A stretch of 5,863 nucleotides of DNA from an uncultured Burkholderiales bacterium. GTDB lineage: Bacteria; Pseudomonadota; Gammaproteobacteria; Burkholderiales; Burkholderiaceae_F. The stretch covers positions 1 to 5,863 of the forward strand of contig CAIQGU010000183.1 of assembly GCA_903871435.1 (NCBI GenBank), read 5' to 3'. Made by a program: the position numbers and the translations under genes. This document shows positions 1-5,863 of the stretch, piece by piece. Every line of letters starts with the position of its first letter. Position 1 is the first letter of the stretch. A model generated the notes under the pieces. The model searched no databases, was not told the origin of the DNA, and worked only from the letters and a program-made list of their open reading frames with translations.

Positions 1-1209
1 AACATCCGCCAGCGCTACTGGCTGGTAAGCGGCATGCACAAGCTCGATGCGCTCACCCGCATCCTCGAAGCCGAACCGTTCGATGGCATGATCGTCTTCG
101 CCCGTACCAAGGTGGCAACGGAAGAACTCGCCGGCAAGCTGCAGGCACGGGGTTTTTCCGCGGCCGCCATCAATGGGGATCTGCAGCAGCAACAGCGCGA
201 ACGCACGATCAGCCAGCTCAAGGACGGCAATATCGACATCCTCGTGGCAACCGATGTGGCCGCGCGCGGCCTGGATGTGGACCGCATCAGCCATGTCGTG
301 AACTACGACGTACCCACCGACCCCGAAAGTTATGTGCACCGGATCGGCCGCACGGGCCGCGCCGGCCGCAAGGGCGAAGCGATCCTGTTCATCACGCCGC
401 GAGAGCGCGGCCTGCTGCGCGCCATCGAGCGCTCCACCCGGCAGCCGGTGGAAATGCTGGAGTTGCCGACCGTGCAGGCGGTCAACAACGTGCGGGTGAC
501 GCGCTTCAAGGAACAGATCACCGAGACTCTGGCCGCCGGCGAGCTCGAGATTTTCGCGAGCATCGTCGCCGAGTACGAGCGCGACAACAACGTGCCCGCG
601 GCGGAAATCGCCGCCGCGCTGGCCAAGATGTCGCGCGGCGGCAAGCCGCTGCTACTGCCCAAGGCCGAACGCGAGGTCACGGCCGCGCCGGAGCGGATGC
701 GCGAGCCGGCGAAACCGCGGGTGTTCGAAAAGACCCACGGCAAGCGCAACGCGGTTCCTGCCGAACCGGTTGCGGAAAAACGCGCCAGGCCGGTACAGGC
801 CGGCTTTGCTACCTTCCGCCTGGAAGTCGGGCATGCCAACGGCATCAAGCCCGGAAATATCGTCGGAGCGGTAGCCAATGAAAGCGGCCTGGATGCGGCG
901 CAGATCGGCCGCATCGAGATCTTCGACACCCACAGCCTGATAGAACTGCCCGCGGGGCTCCCGAAAAAAACCCTCACGCACCTCCAGACGGTGCAGGTAG
1001 GAGGCCGTCCCCTGCGCATCCGCGAAGGTGGCGAGATGCCGCCGCTGCGCAGCTGGGCACGCGCCAAGGCCGCGGCTCCTGACACCCCCGGCATCGCTGC
1101 CGCTCGGCCTCATGCGGCAGCAACTGCCAAGAAGCCCCGGTACATCTCCAAAGCCGAGCGCGCCGGCGCCCCGCCCAAGCCGGTGCGGCGCAAGGCGAAG
1201 TCGGCATAG
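1..1209 (+). CDS. deaD: ATP-dependent DEAD-box RNA helicase, DeaD/CsdA type (5' end missing)
   Basis: This is an ATP-dependent RNA helicase that remodels structured RNA. In the DeaD/CsdA family this means cytoplasmic work in ribosome (50S) assembly and mRNA decay, notably in the cold. The frame is open from base 1, so the gene enters from outside the window; 402 codons are visible, and the N-terminal RecA domain with the DEAD box is missing. The second RecA domain is complete: motif IV IVFARTK (fragment residues 31-37), a QxxR-containing stretch (about 56-68), motif V VATDVAARGLDV (82-93) and motif VI HRIGRTGRAGRKG (113-125). A linker follows, then an RRM-like DbpA-type RNA-binding domain at about 270-342 (FRLEVG...LRIREGG), which separates DeaD/CsdA/DbpA from RhlE-type helicases. 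The last 50 residues form a basic Ala/Pro/Lys/Arg tail, likely disordered and RNA-binding. DbpA is the main alternative, but the length between the domains favours DeaD. The stop is TAG at 1207-1209. Confidence 0.92.
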   Translation, partial: NIRQRYWLVSGMHKLDALTRILEAEPFDGMIVFARTKVATEELAGKLQARGFSAAAINGDLQQQQRERTISQLKDGNIDILVATDVAARGLDVDRISHVVNYDVPTDPESYVHRIGRTGRAGRKGEAILFITPRERGLLRAIERSTRQPVEMLELPTVQAVNNVRVTRFKEQITETLAAGELEIFASIVAEYERDNNVPAAEIAAALAKMSRGGKPLLLPKAEREVTAAPERMREPAKPRVFEKTHGKRNAVPAEPVAEKRARPVQAGFATFRLEVGHANGIKPGNIVGAVANESGLDAAQIGRIEIFDTHSLIELPAGLPKKTLTHLQTVQVGGRPLRIREGGEMPPLRSWARAKAAAPDTPGIAAARPHAAATAKKPRYISKAERAGAPPKPVRRKAKSA

Positions 1210-1246
1210 ACGCTAGCGGGGCCGGTGTCGGCATGAAGCGGTTGAC

Positions 1247-1253
1247 GGAGGGG
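1247..1253 (+). promoter_or_regulatory. Shine-Dalgarno sequence deciding the start at 1257
   Basis: The purine run GGAGGGG lies just upstream of the ATG at 1257; its GGAGG core (1247-1251) leaves a 5-base spacer. The upstream in-frame ATG at 1233 has no comparable site before it and would place this purine run inside the coding sequence. The start at 1257 is therefore preferred. Confidence 0.65.
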
Positions 1254-1256
1254 TCG

Positions 1257-1961
1257 ATGAGGCGCTTGCATCCATCGCGGAAATTGCCTATCACGGTACG
1301 CACAAGAACAGGAATCGCAGGAGCGGTCTTTGCTGCCTGCCTGACGGCAGGCGCCGCGGACCGGGTTTGGCATCCGTATCGGGACGTCTGCGAGAATCTC
1401 GGCCTCATCAAATTGCATGAGGTTCCCGAGGCGCAACGCGATCACGTGCGCATCCTCTATAAATTGCCTGCCGACGATCCTGTGTCGCGCACCCTGGTGT
1501 TCACCATCGATTCCAGGAAACATCCCCTGACCGTCACGCCGGACGCAAGCGGTGCGATTGAATTTCCGTACGACGAACAGTTGCTGGCAGAAAACCCCGA
1601 CGTTCTGGTCAATCTTCCAGCCGGGAAAAAGGTCTCATTTGAGGCGGATATACGGCCACGCGCCCCGGCCAGCCTCGAGATCTCCTACACCGATCTTATG
1701 AAGGGTGTGGCGCAGGCCAACGCCCTGATCCGCAAGCAGGCGGGGATGCTCAGTTTATTTGTTCCAACCATGCGCAGCATGGTTCTGCAGTTCGACCACG
1801 CCGACGGCCAGGCGGTAACGATAGGCTCTGGCGCGAGCCAGAGGCAGATCCGGGTCGATGACAAGGCGCAGATCGTGATTCCCTACGACGCCGTCATGGC
1901 CGAGGCCAATCCGCGCGTGCGCCTTTCGGCCATGCCCCGGAGCGTGGACTTTGCGCAATAG
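1257..1961 (+). CDS. Exported protein of unknown function with two related internal segments
   Basis: I do not recognise this family and assign no function. With the start at 1257 it has 234 residues; an in-frame ATG at 1233 would add 8. The N-terminus looks like a Sec signal peptide: a basic n-region (MRRLHPSRK...RTR), a hydrophobic stretch at about 19-30, and an Ala-rich cleavage region with possible sites after A33 or A34, just before DRVWH. C28 is preceded by FAA, a poor lipobox, so a lipoprotein is possible but less likely. No further membrane segment is seen, so the product is probably periplasmic. Two segments resemble each other (about 79-128 and 174-232). Each has an aliphatic start, an I-x-x-PYD motif (104-106; 209-211), then six residues, NP, and a closing V-x-F. 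This suggests two tandem beta-rich domains. Only one cysteine (C45) remains in the mature protein. The gene follows deaD by 47 bp and is probably co-transcribed with it. It uses more A/T-ending codons than its neighbours, by eye. Confidence 0.82.
   Translation: MRRLHPSRKLPITVRTRTGIAGAVFAACLTAGAADRVWHPYRDVCENLGLIKLHEVPEAQRDHVRILYKLPADDPVSRTLVFTIDSRKHPLTVTPDASGAIEFPYDEQLLAENPDVLVNLPAGKKVSFEADIRPRAPASLEISYTDLMKGVAQANALIRKQAGMLSLFVPTMRSMVLQFDHADGQAVTIGSGASQRQIRVDDKAQIVIPYDAVMAEANPRVRLSAMPRSVDFAQ
1335..1352 (+). repeat. Perfect 7-bp inverted repeat, 4-base loop
   Basis: GCCTGCC (1335-1341) and GGCAGGC (1346-1352) are exact reverse complements around TGAC. The hairpin lies in the signal-peptide region of the exported protein's gene, about 80 bases after its start. 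There is no T-tract, so it is not a terminator. It may be chance in GC-rich DNA. Confidence 0.6.
1491..1640 (+). repeat. First copy of an internal protein repeat in the exported protein
   Basis: It encodes residues 79-128 of the 1257-1961 product. Shared features with the second copy (1776-1952) are a hydrophobic strand ending in D, a D-x-x-(x)-(A/Q)-I turn, PYD, exactly six residues to NP, V two residues after the P, a later (L/M)P, and V-x-F at the end. Similarity is visible at protein level only. Confidence 0.6.
1766..1784 (+). repeat. Perfect 7-bp inverted repeat, 5-base loop
   Basis: AACCATG (1766-1772) pairs exactly with CATGGTT (1778-1784) around CGCAG. It lies within the exported protein's gene, at the boundary of the second internal protein repeat. 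It is not GC-dominated, which makes chance somewhat less likely than for the GC-rich examples. Confidence 0.6.
1776..1952 (+). repeat. Second copy of the internal protein repeat, with an insertion
   Basis: It encodes residues 174-232 of the exported protein. It matches the first copy (1491-1640) over the PYD-x6-NP-x-V block and the closing V-x-F, but has about ten extra residues before its PYD, around GSGASQRQ (190-197). Confidence 0.6.
1826..1843 (+). repeat. Perfect 7-bp inverted repeat with a GNRA-type loop
   Basis: CTCTGGC (1826-1832) pairs exactly with GCCAGAG (1837-1843), closing GCGA, which fits the stable GNRA tetraloop class in the mRNA sense. It sits in the stretch that the second protein repeat has in addition to the first. 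No T-tract follows. Confidence 0.6.
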
Positions 1962-1999
1962 GGTCAACGTCCAGCGCCGATAGCGGCACACGGACCACC

Positions 2000-2953
2000 T
2001 CAGGGGCGGATCGCCAGACCGTGAGCGCCGGCACGGTTGGCCAGCTGCAGGTTGGCGAGTCCGGTCCCGGCAGCAAGATAAACGGGCAGCGGCGTATCAC
2101 CGCATAGGCGGGAAATCGCCTCCCACTGGGAGGGATCCGCGTTTACGCCACCCGGATCGAGCACCGCGAAGTCGCATCCCAGGGCAGCAGCGTGTGCAAG
2201 GTCTTCCGCGGTCTCGACGGCGGCGCCCAGCCAGGCAGCCTCCGGGCGGACGGTGGATGCGCGCAGCGTGGGCGTATCGAGATAGCGGCCAGGCCCTGCG
2301 TCGCCGGCCAGGCTGCCTGACAGCGAACTGTCGAGGGGCAGGCTGCGCACGTCGACCAGGAAATGCAAACCGTAAGCTGCGGCCAGATTCGTGCACGCGA
2401 ACAAGGCAGCATTGCGCTCGGCTGCGTCAAGGAGCGGTTCATGCCAGATAAGCTGACGCAAGCCACGTTCGACGACATTTTCCATCCAGGCCACCGACTC
2501 GCCTGCACTGCTGCACGTCTGCGGAGAGCAGCCCGTCACGGCGGGCAGCTGGATCCAGCGCATGGCCGGAATGGCCGCCGGCAACAAGGGCTGAGGCGGC
2601 ATGTCGCCGGGACTCAGGAACTGCAGGCGCTGGCCTTCGATCGCGCGCAGCACGCCGGTCCACGCCAGGATCCTGCGAAAATGCAGCCGTACGTAGGCGT
2701 GGGGATAGTTGTATTCCATCGTCACCCAGGGCAGCGAGTCCTGCACGGATACCCCGAGTTCTTCGGCCAGTTCACGCACCAAAGCTTGCGCCACGGATTC
2801 CCCGCTTTCGATCTTGCCCCCGGGAAACTCCCAGTAGCCGGCATACGGCTTGCCGGCTGGACGGTCGGCCAGCAGCACGGCGCCATCGTCGCGCACCAGC
2901 ACACCGACCGCAACCTGCGTGACAGGCCGTGGTGCCGGCGCTTGCTCGGTCAT
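2000..2953 (-). CDS. MutT-type Nudix hydrolase fused to a degenerate ThiE-like domain
   Basis: A 317-residue two-domain protein. Residues about 10-135 form a Nudix hydrolase with an exact Nudix box Gx5Ex7REUxEExGU at 46-68 (G46, E52, R60-E61, E64-E65, G67), very close to MutT. The family cleaves nucleoside diphosphate-linked compounds with Mg2+; MutT removes 8-oxo-dGTP, but substrate cannot be read from the box alone. Residues about 140-317 align in outline with thiamine-phosphate synthase (ThiE/TenI-like TIM barrel), for example RGLRQL, DFAVLDPG and LPVYLAAGTG. The usual QLRxK strand reads QLIWHEP (167-173), so ThiE catalysis is doubtful. This fusion is a known architecture in beta- and gammaproteobacteria; its role is unproven. 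The start ATG at 2953 overlaps the stop of the ATPase gene (ATGA), and a weak GGGGA lies 11 bases upstream. It ends 38 bp from the convergent exported-protein gene. Confidence 0.88.
   Translation of the reverse strand: MTEQAPAPRPVTQVAVGVLVRDDGAVLLADRPAGKPYAGYWEFPGGKIESGESVAQALVRELAEELGVSVQDSLPWVTMEYNYPHAYVRLHFRRILAWTGVLRAIEGQRLQFLSPGDMPPQPLLPAAIPAMRWIQLPAVTGCSPQTCSSAGESVAWMENVVERGLRQLIWHEPLLDAAERNAALFACTNLAAAYGLHFLVDVRSLPLDSSLSGSLAGDAGPGRYLDTPTLRASTVRPEAAWLGAAVETAEDLAHAAALGCDFAVLDPGGVNADPSQWEAISRLCGDTPLPVYLAAGTGLANLQLANRAGAHGLAIRP
2950..2953 (-). other. ATGA stop/start overlap between the ATPase and Nudix genes
   Basis: Read on the minus strand, ATGA contains the start codon of the Nudix gene and the TGA stop of the ATPase gene. 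Such four-base overlaps usually mean translational coupling by reinitiation, and so coordinated synthesis of both proteins. Confidence 0.8.
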
Positions 2954-3837
2954 GATTTGGTCAGTCCCCGGCGGCCTGCGTAATCGCGGGCAAACTGTAT
3001 GGCCACGCGGCCCGAGCGCGAACCGCGCTGAAGAGCAAACTGCAGCGCCTCGGTGCGGGCCTCCGCGATGGCGCGGTCGTCCAGCTCGAAGTGCCCGAGC
3101 CAGTGCGCCACGATATCGAGGTAGTCATCCTGACGGAAAGGGTGGAACGACAACCAGAGTCCGAAACGCTCCGAGAGGGAAATTTTTTCCTCGGCGGTCT
3201 CGCCCGGGTGCAGGTCGCCATCTTCATCGTGGCGCGATTCCAGGTTGTCGCGCATGGACTCGGGCAGCAGGTGGCGCCGGTTGGAGGTGGCGTAGATCAA
3301 CAGGTTTCCGGCGGTTGCCGCAACCGAACCGTCCAGGGCTGCCTTGAGGGCCTTGTACGAAGCATCACCGGGCTCGAAGGACAGGTCATCGCAGAAAACG
3401 ACGAAACGTTCGGGCCGCCCGGCGATGGCATCGGTGATGAGCGGCAGATCGACGAGATCGTCCTTGTCCACCTCGATGAGGCGCAGGCCCTGATCGGCAA
3501 AGCGCGCCAGGCAGGCACGCACCAGCGAGGACTTGCCCGTGCCGCGCGCGCCCGTGAGCAGGACGTTGTTGGCGGGCAGGCCGCGGACGAACTGCTCGGT
3601 ATTGCGCAATATGGCGTCGCGTTGCAGGTCGACGCCGAGCAGATCTTCGGCGCCGATGCGGGCGATGCGCCATACGGGCACCAGCTGCGAGCGATCCGTG
3701 CCCAGTACCCGCCGCTTGCGCCACTGGAAAGCCTGGGCCTTCCAGTCGGGCGGGGGCGCGGTGGGCGATAGCGGTTCAAGGGCCGCGAGCAGGCGCTGCA
3801 GCAACTGCTCGACCGTTGGTGTTGGCGTTTGGGTCAT
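2950..3837 (-). CDS. DUF815-type AAA+ ATPase
   Basis: A predicted cytoplasmic P-loop ATPase of 295 residues, a size usual for the DUF815 (COG2607-like) family, whose cellular role is not established. Visible motifs in order: an N-terminal helical region (about 8-60), Walker A GARGTGKSS (96-104, K102), a Walker B-like strand FVVFCDD (145-151), a sensor-1-like N186 in YATSNRR, an SERFG motif (222-226) whose R224 could serve as an arginine finger, and a C-terminal SGRVAIQFARDY (275-286) with a possible sensor-2 arginine R277. It is chosen to start at ATG 3837, preceded by the purine run GGAAAG; an in-frame ATG at 3879 has no ribosome-binding site, and the frame upstream of that only shadows argJ. 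It lies 61 bp after argJ and overlaps the Nudix gene by four bases. The family assignment is from memory of motif context. Confidence 0.88.
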   Translation of the reverse strand: MTQTPTPTVEQLLQRLLAALEPLSPTAPPPDWKAQAFQWRKRRVLGTDRSQLVPVWRIARIGAEDLLGVDLQRDAILRNTEQFVRGLPANNVLLTGARGTGKSSLVRACLARFADQGLRLIEVDKDDLVDLPLITDAIAGRPERFVVFCDDLSFEPGDASYKALKAALDGSVAATAGNLLIYATSNRRHLLPESMRDNLESRHDEDGDLHPGETAEEKISLSERFGLWLSFHPFRQDDYLDIVAHWLGHFELDDRAIAEARTEALQFALQRGSRSGRVAIQFARDYAGRRGLTKS

Positions 3838-3898
3838 GGCTTTCCAGGCCGGATCTTCGTGCGACGCCCTCGAGCCCATTGGCGCCACGTCATGTGAC

Positions 3899-5140
3899 TC
3901 AGCTGCGATAGTCGGCGTTGATCGACACGTAGTCGTGCGAGAGGTCGCAGGTCCACACCACCGCAGCGGCCGCGCCGCGTCCCAGGACAACGCGCACGAC
4001 GATCTCCGCCTGGGCCATGACGCGCCGGCCGTCCTCTTCCTGGTAGTGCGGATGCCGTCCGCCATCGCGGGCCACGGCAACATCGTCGAGATACAGTTCG
4101 ACGCGGTCTGCGTCCAGGTCGGCGACGCCCGCCTTGCCAATGGCGGCAAGGATGCGGCCCAGGTTGGGGTCGGACGCAAAGAAAGCCGTCTTCACGAGCG
4201 GCGACAGGGCAATTGCGTTGGCCACGGCGCGGGCTTCTTCCACGCTACGCGCGCCGTCGAAGCGGATTTCGATGAATTTGGTTGCGCCCTCGCCGTCGCG
4301 GACGATGGCCTGCGCCAGCGTGCGCGCTACCCCGGTAATGGCTTCTTCCAGTGCCGCCAGCCGCGGGTCGGCGGTGGTGTGGATCGCGGGCATGTCAGCC
4401 TGACCACTGGCGATGAGCACGAATGCATCATTCGTGGACGTGTCACCGTCCACGGTGATGCAGTTGAAGGAACGGTCCGCCACGCGGCGCACCAGCGTCT
4501 GCAGCAAGTCCGCGGCCACCGGCGCATCGGTGGCCACATAACCCAGCATGGTGGCCATGTTCGGGTGGATCATGCCCGACCCCTTGGCGATGCCCGTGAC
4601 CGTGACCTGCGTTCCGTCCATGGTGAGGCGGCACGACACGGCCTTGGCTACCGTGTCGGTTGTCATGATGGCTTGCGCGGCATCGCGCCAGTTGCCGGGC
4701 GCCAGGCGGGCAAACGCCGCCGGCAGGCCCTCGATCAGGCGCTGCAGCGGCAGCGCCTCCATGATGACCCCAGTGGAAAACGGCAGGACGTCGCCTGGCG
4801 CACAGCCCAGCAGCGCCGCGGCCGCGGCGCAGGTCTGCTGCGCATCGGCGATGCCCGCGGCGCCGGTGCCGGCGTTTGCGCAGCCGGTATTGACCACCAG
4901 CAGGCGCGGCGCGGACCCGGCGGCGAGCGCAGCGGCGAGGTGCTGGCGCGCTACCACCACGGGGGCAGCGCAGTAGCGGTTGGTGGTAAACACGGCTGCC
5001 ACGCTGCTGCCCGCAGCGATACGTACTACCAGCAGATCCTTGCGGCCCGACTTGCGGATGCCGGCCTGGGCCCAGCCCAGGTCCACGCCGGGAACCGGGA
5101 AGAGACGGGCGGCGTCCGGCGCAGCGAGGTTAACGGGCAT
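3899..5140 (-). CDS. argJ: Glutamate N-acetyltransferase / ornithine acetyltransferase ArgJ
   Basis: ArgJ moves the acetyl group from N-acetylornithine to glutamate, recycling acetyl in arginine synthesis; bifunctional forms also make N-acetylglutamate from acetyl-CoA. Which type this is cannot be read from sequence. At 413 residues it is full length. The self-cleavage site is present in HPNMATML, with T197 as the new N-terminal nucleophile of the beta chain. STG (122-124) supplies the oxyanion-hole residues T123/G124. Likely substrate residues are T161, K186 (11 before T197), E284 in DGEGATKF, and N408/S413 in the conserved C-terminus CDLSHDYV...NADYRS. The block [19 protein letters not shown] (313-331) is also typical. 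The start [10 protein letters not shown] at ATG 5140 has the usual position for the family, though no clear ribosome-binding site precedes it. It follows secA by 42 bp and is probably in its transcript. Confidence 0.97.
   Translation of the reverse strand: MPVNLAAPDAARLFPVPGVDLGWAQAGIRKSGRKDLLVVRIAAGSSVAAVFTTNRYCAAPVVVARQHLAAALAAGSAPRLLVVNTGCANAGTGAAGIADAQQTCAAAAALLGCAPGDVLPFSTGVIMEALPLQRLIEGLPAAFARLAPGNWRDAAQAIMTTDTVAKAVSCRLTMDGTQVTVTGIAKGSGMIHPNMATMLGYVATDAPVAADLLQTLVRRVADRSFNCITVDGDTSTNDAFVLIASGQADMPAIHTTADPRLAALEEAITGVARTLAQAIVRDGEGATKFIEIRFDGARSVEEARAVANAIALSPLVKTAFFASDPNLGRILAAIGKAGVADLDADRVELYLDDVAVARDGGRHPHYQEEDGRRVMAQAEIVVRVVLGRGAAAAVVWTCDLSHDYVSINADYRS
4132..4151 (-). repeat. Perfect 7-bp inverted repeat inside argJ
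   Basis: On the plus strand CCTTGCC (4132-4138) pairs exactly with GGCAAGG (4145-4151) around AATGGC. It lies in the coding sequence of the KTAFF...AAIGKAG region of argJ. It is listed mainly because it shows that 7-bp stems also occur in ordinary genes here. Confidence 0.5.
4813..4830. repeat. Perfect 18-bp GC-only palindrome inside argJ
   Basis: GCGCCGCGGCCGCGGCGC reads the same on both strands without any mismatch. It encodes part of an alanine-rich helix (around residues 104-110, CAAAAALL) of ArgJ, so reuse of GCG/GCC alanine codons could explain it. No regulatory role is evident. Confidence 0.75.
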
Positions 5141-5182
5141 GGGTACGACCGTTGCGCCGCGGCCAATGCGAAACCACCGGCA

Positions 5183-5863
5183 TCAGGCGATCCTGCCGTG
5201 GCACTGCTTGAATTTCTTGCCGCTGCCGCAGGGGCAGGGATCGTTGCGGCCCACCTTCTCGTTGAAGCGGCGGAACGGCTGGGCCGCGTCGGCGGTGGGC
5301 CCGGCCGCCAATGCCGCTGCAAGCCCCGGATCGGTGTCCGGCGCAGCCAATGCACCGGCTGTCGGATCCTCTACGGCGGCGCCGGTGAAATCGGCATGCT
5401 GGGCCTGCGCGCGCTCGAGGCGACGTTCGGCGTCCTGCGCGATCTGCTCTTCGGTGCGCTCGATTTCCTCGGCGGACTGGACTCGCACGTTCATCAGGAT
5501 ACGCACGACTTCGGCGCGCACGCCGTCGATCAAGGTACCGAACAGCTCGAAGGCCTCGCGCTTGTATTCCTGCTTGGGCTGTTTCTGCGCATAGCCGCGC
5601 AGATGGATACCCTGGCGCAGGTGGTCGAGGGCGGCCAGGTGCTCGCGCCACTGCTGGTCCAGCGTGCTGAGCATCATGGAGCGTTCGAATCCGGCAAACG
5701 TCGCGCGGTCGACAGCCGCAAGCTTCGCTTCATACGCAGCGTCAGCCGCCTTGAGGACGCGTTCGAGTATGTCCTCCTCGCTGAGCTTGTCTTCCTTTTC
5801 CAGCATGGCGGCAAGCGGCAGTTCGATGTGCCAGTCGGCGGCCAGCGTCCGCTCCAGGCCCGC
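5183..5863 (-). CDS. secA: Preprotein translocase ATPase SecA, C-terminal part
   Basis: SecA is the ATPase that drives unfolded preproteins through the SecYEG channel at the inner membrane. The frame is open at the right edge, so only the last 226 residues are present; SecA is normally about 900. Visible parts are the helical wing and helical scaffold region, with [19 protein letters not shown] followed by [12 protein letters not shown] and [14 protein letters not shown], all strongly diagnostic. An acidic/charged helix ([15 protein letters not shown]) and a poorly conserved Ala/Pro/Gly linker come next. The protein ends in the zinc-binding SEC-C motif [14 protein letters not shown], with ligands C210, C212, C221 and H222 in fragment numbering (CxCx8CH); in the family this binds SecB and acidic lipids. 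The TGA stop is at 5183-5185 (minus strand), close after the motif as expected. It is the first visible gene of the minus-strand cluster; its promoter lies outside the window. Confidence 0.98.
   Translation of the reverse strand, partial: AGLERTLAADWHIELPLAAMLEKEDKLSEEDILERVLKAADAAYEAKLAAVDRATFAGFERSMMLSTLDQQWREHLAALDHLRQGIHLRGYAQKQPKQEYKREAFELFGTLIDGVRAEVVRILMNVRVQSAEEIERTEEQIAQDAERRLERAQAQHADFTGAAVEDPTAGALAAPDTDPGLAAALAAGPTADAAQPFRRFNEKVGRNDPCPCGSGKKFKQCHGRIA

Noticed and set aside
1210..1256. Possible promoter or terminator between deaD and the exported-protein gene
   Set aside because: Only the ribosome-binding site can be supported; no convincing -35/-10 pair and no hairpin with a T-tract is seen.
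330..1523. Long minus-strand open frames opposite deaD and the start of the exported-protein gene
   Set aside because: They lie antisense to a gene with clear helicase and RNA-binding domains, are rich in Arg/Ala/Pro as expected of GC-rich shadow frames, and show no recognisable domain.
3091..3771. 226-codon plus-strand open frame opposite the ATPase gene
   Set aside because: It is fully antisense to a gene with intact Walker motifs, and its translation has no recognisable motif or supported start.
3838..3898. Possible regulatory element in the argJ-ATPase gap
   Set aside because: The 61 bp show no clear stem-loop, promoter pair or repeat beyond the weak GGAAAG before the ATPase start.
3838..4179. 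N-terminal extension of the ATPase frame back into argJ
   Set aside because: The extra residues are read from argJ coding sequence in another frame and look like shadow translation; the start at 3837 gives the usual family length and has a purine-rich site upstream.
5141..5185. secA and argJ lie in the same frame, separated by a TGA and 14 open codons, which could suggest read-through or a fusion
   Set aside because: secA ends right after its SEC-C motif and argJ starts at its usual N-terminus, so both proteins look complete. Sharing a frame has a one-in-three chance.
5130..5651. 173-codon minus-strand open frame overlapping the secA 3' end
   Set aside because: It is on the same strand as secA but in another frame; the secA frame carries the diagnostic scaffold and SEC-C motifs, while this one is an Arg-rich shadow.

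Overview
The window looks like a high-GC proteobacterial chromosome, most likely a betaproteobacterium of the order Burkholderiales (Alcaligenaceae/Bordetella-like). This placement is an inference from the gene order secA, argJ, DUF815 ATPase, Nudix-ThiE-like fusion, and from the style of the SecA and ArgJ sequences. No phylogeny or database search was run. I see no RNA gene, CRISPR array, insertion sequence or attachment site. Almost all of the window is coding.

Layout. The plus strand carries two genes: the 3' two-thirds or so of a DEAD-box RNA helicase of the DeaD/CsdA type (1-1209, cut by the window's left edge), and a small exported protein of unrecognised family (1257-1961). The minus strand carries four genes read right to left: the C-terminal part of secA (5183-5863, cut by the right edge), argJ (3899-5140), a DUF815-type AAA+ ATPase (2950-3837) and a Nudix hydrolase fused to a degenerate thiamine-phosphate-synthase-like domain (2000-2953). 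The two groups converge on a 38-bp gap (1962-1999) with no recognisable terminator.

How the genes relate. SecA is the motor of the Sec export machinery. ArgJ makes N-acetylated intermediates of arginine synthesis. The ATPase and the Nudix fusion share a four-base ATGA stop/start overlap, so they are probably translationally coupled. The four minus-strand genes are closely spaced (42 bp, 61 bp, -4 bp) and probably form one transcript. The exported protein next to deaD is probably co-transcribed with the helicase, 47 bp downstream of it, but no functional link is visible.

The window is mostly a conserved housekeeping region, and I do not see strong evidence for a new defence or mobile system. 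The least explained elements are the exported protein at 1257-1961, which contains an internal duplication and several short perfect inverted repeats, and the coupled ATPase/Nudix pair, whose biological role is not established.
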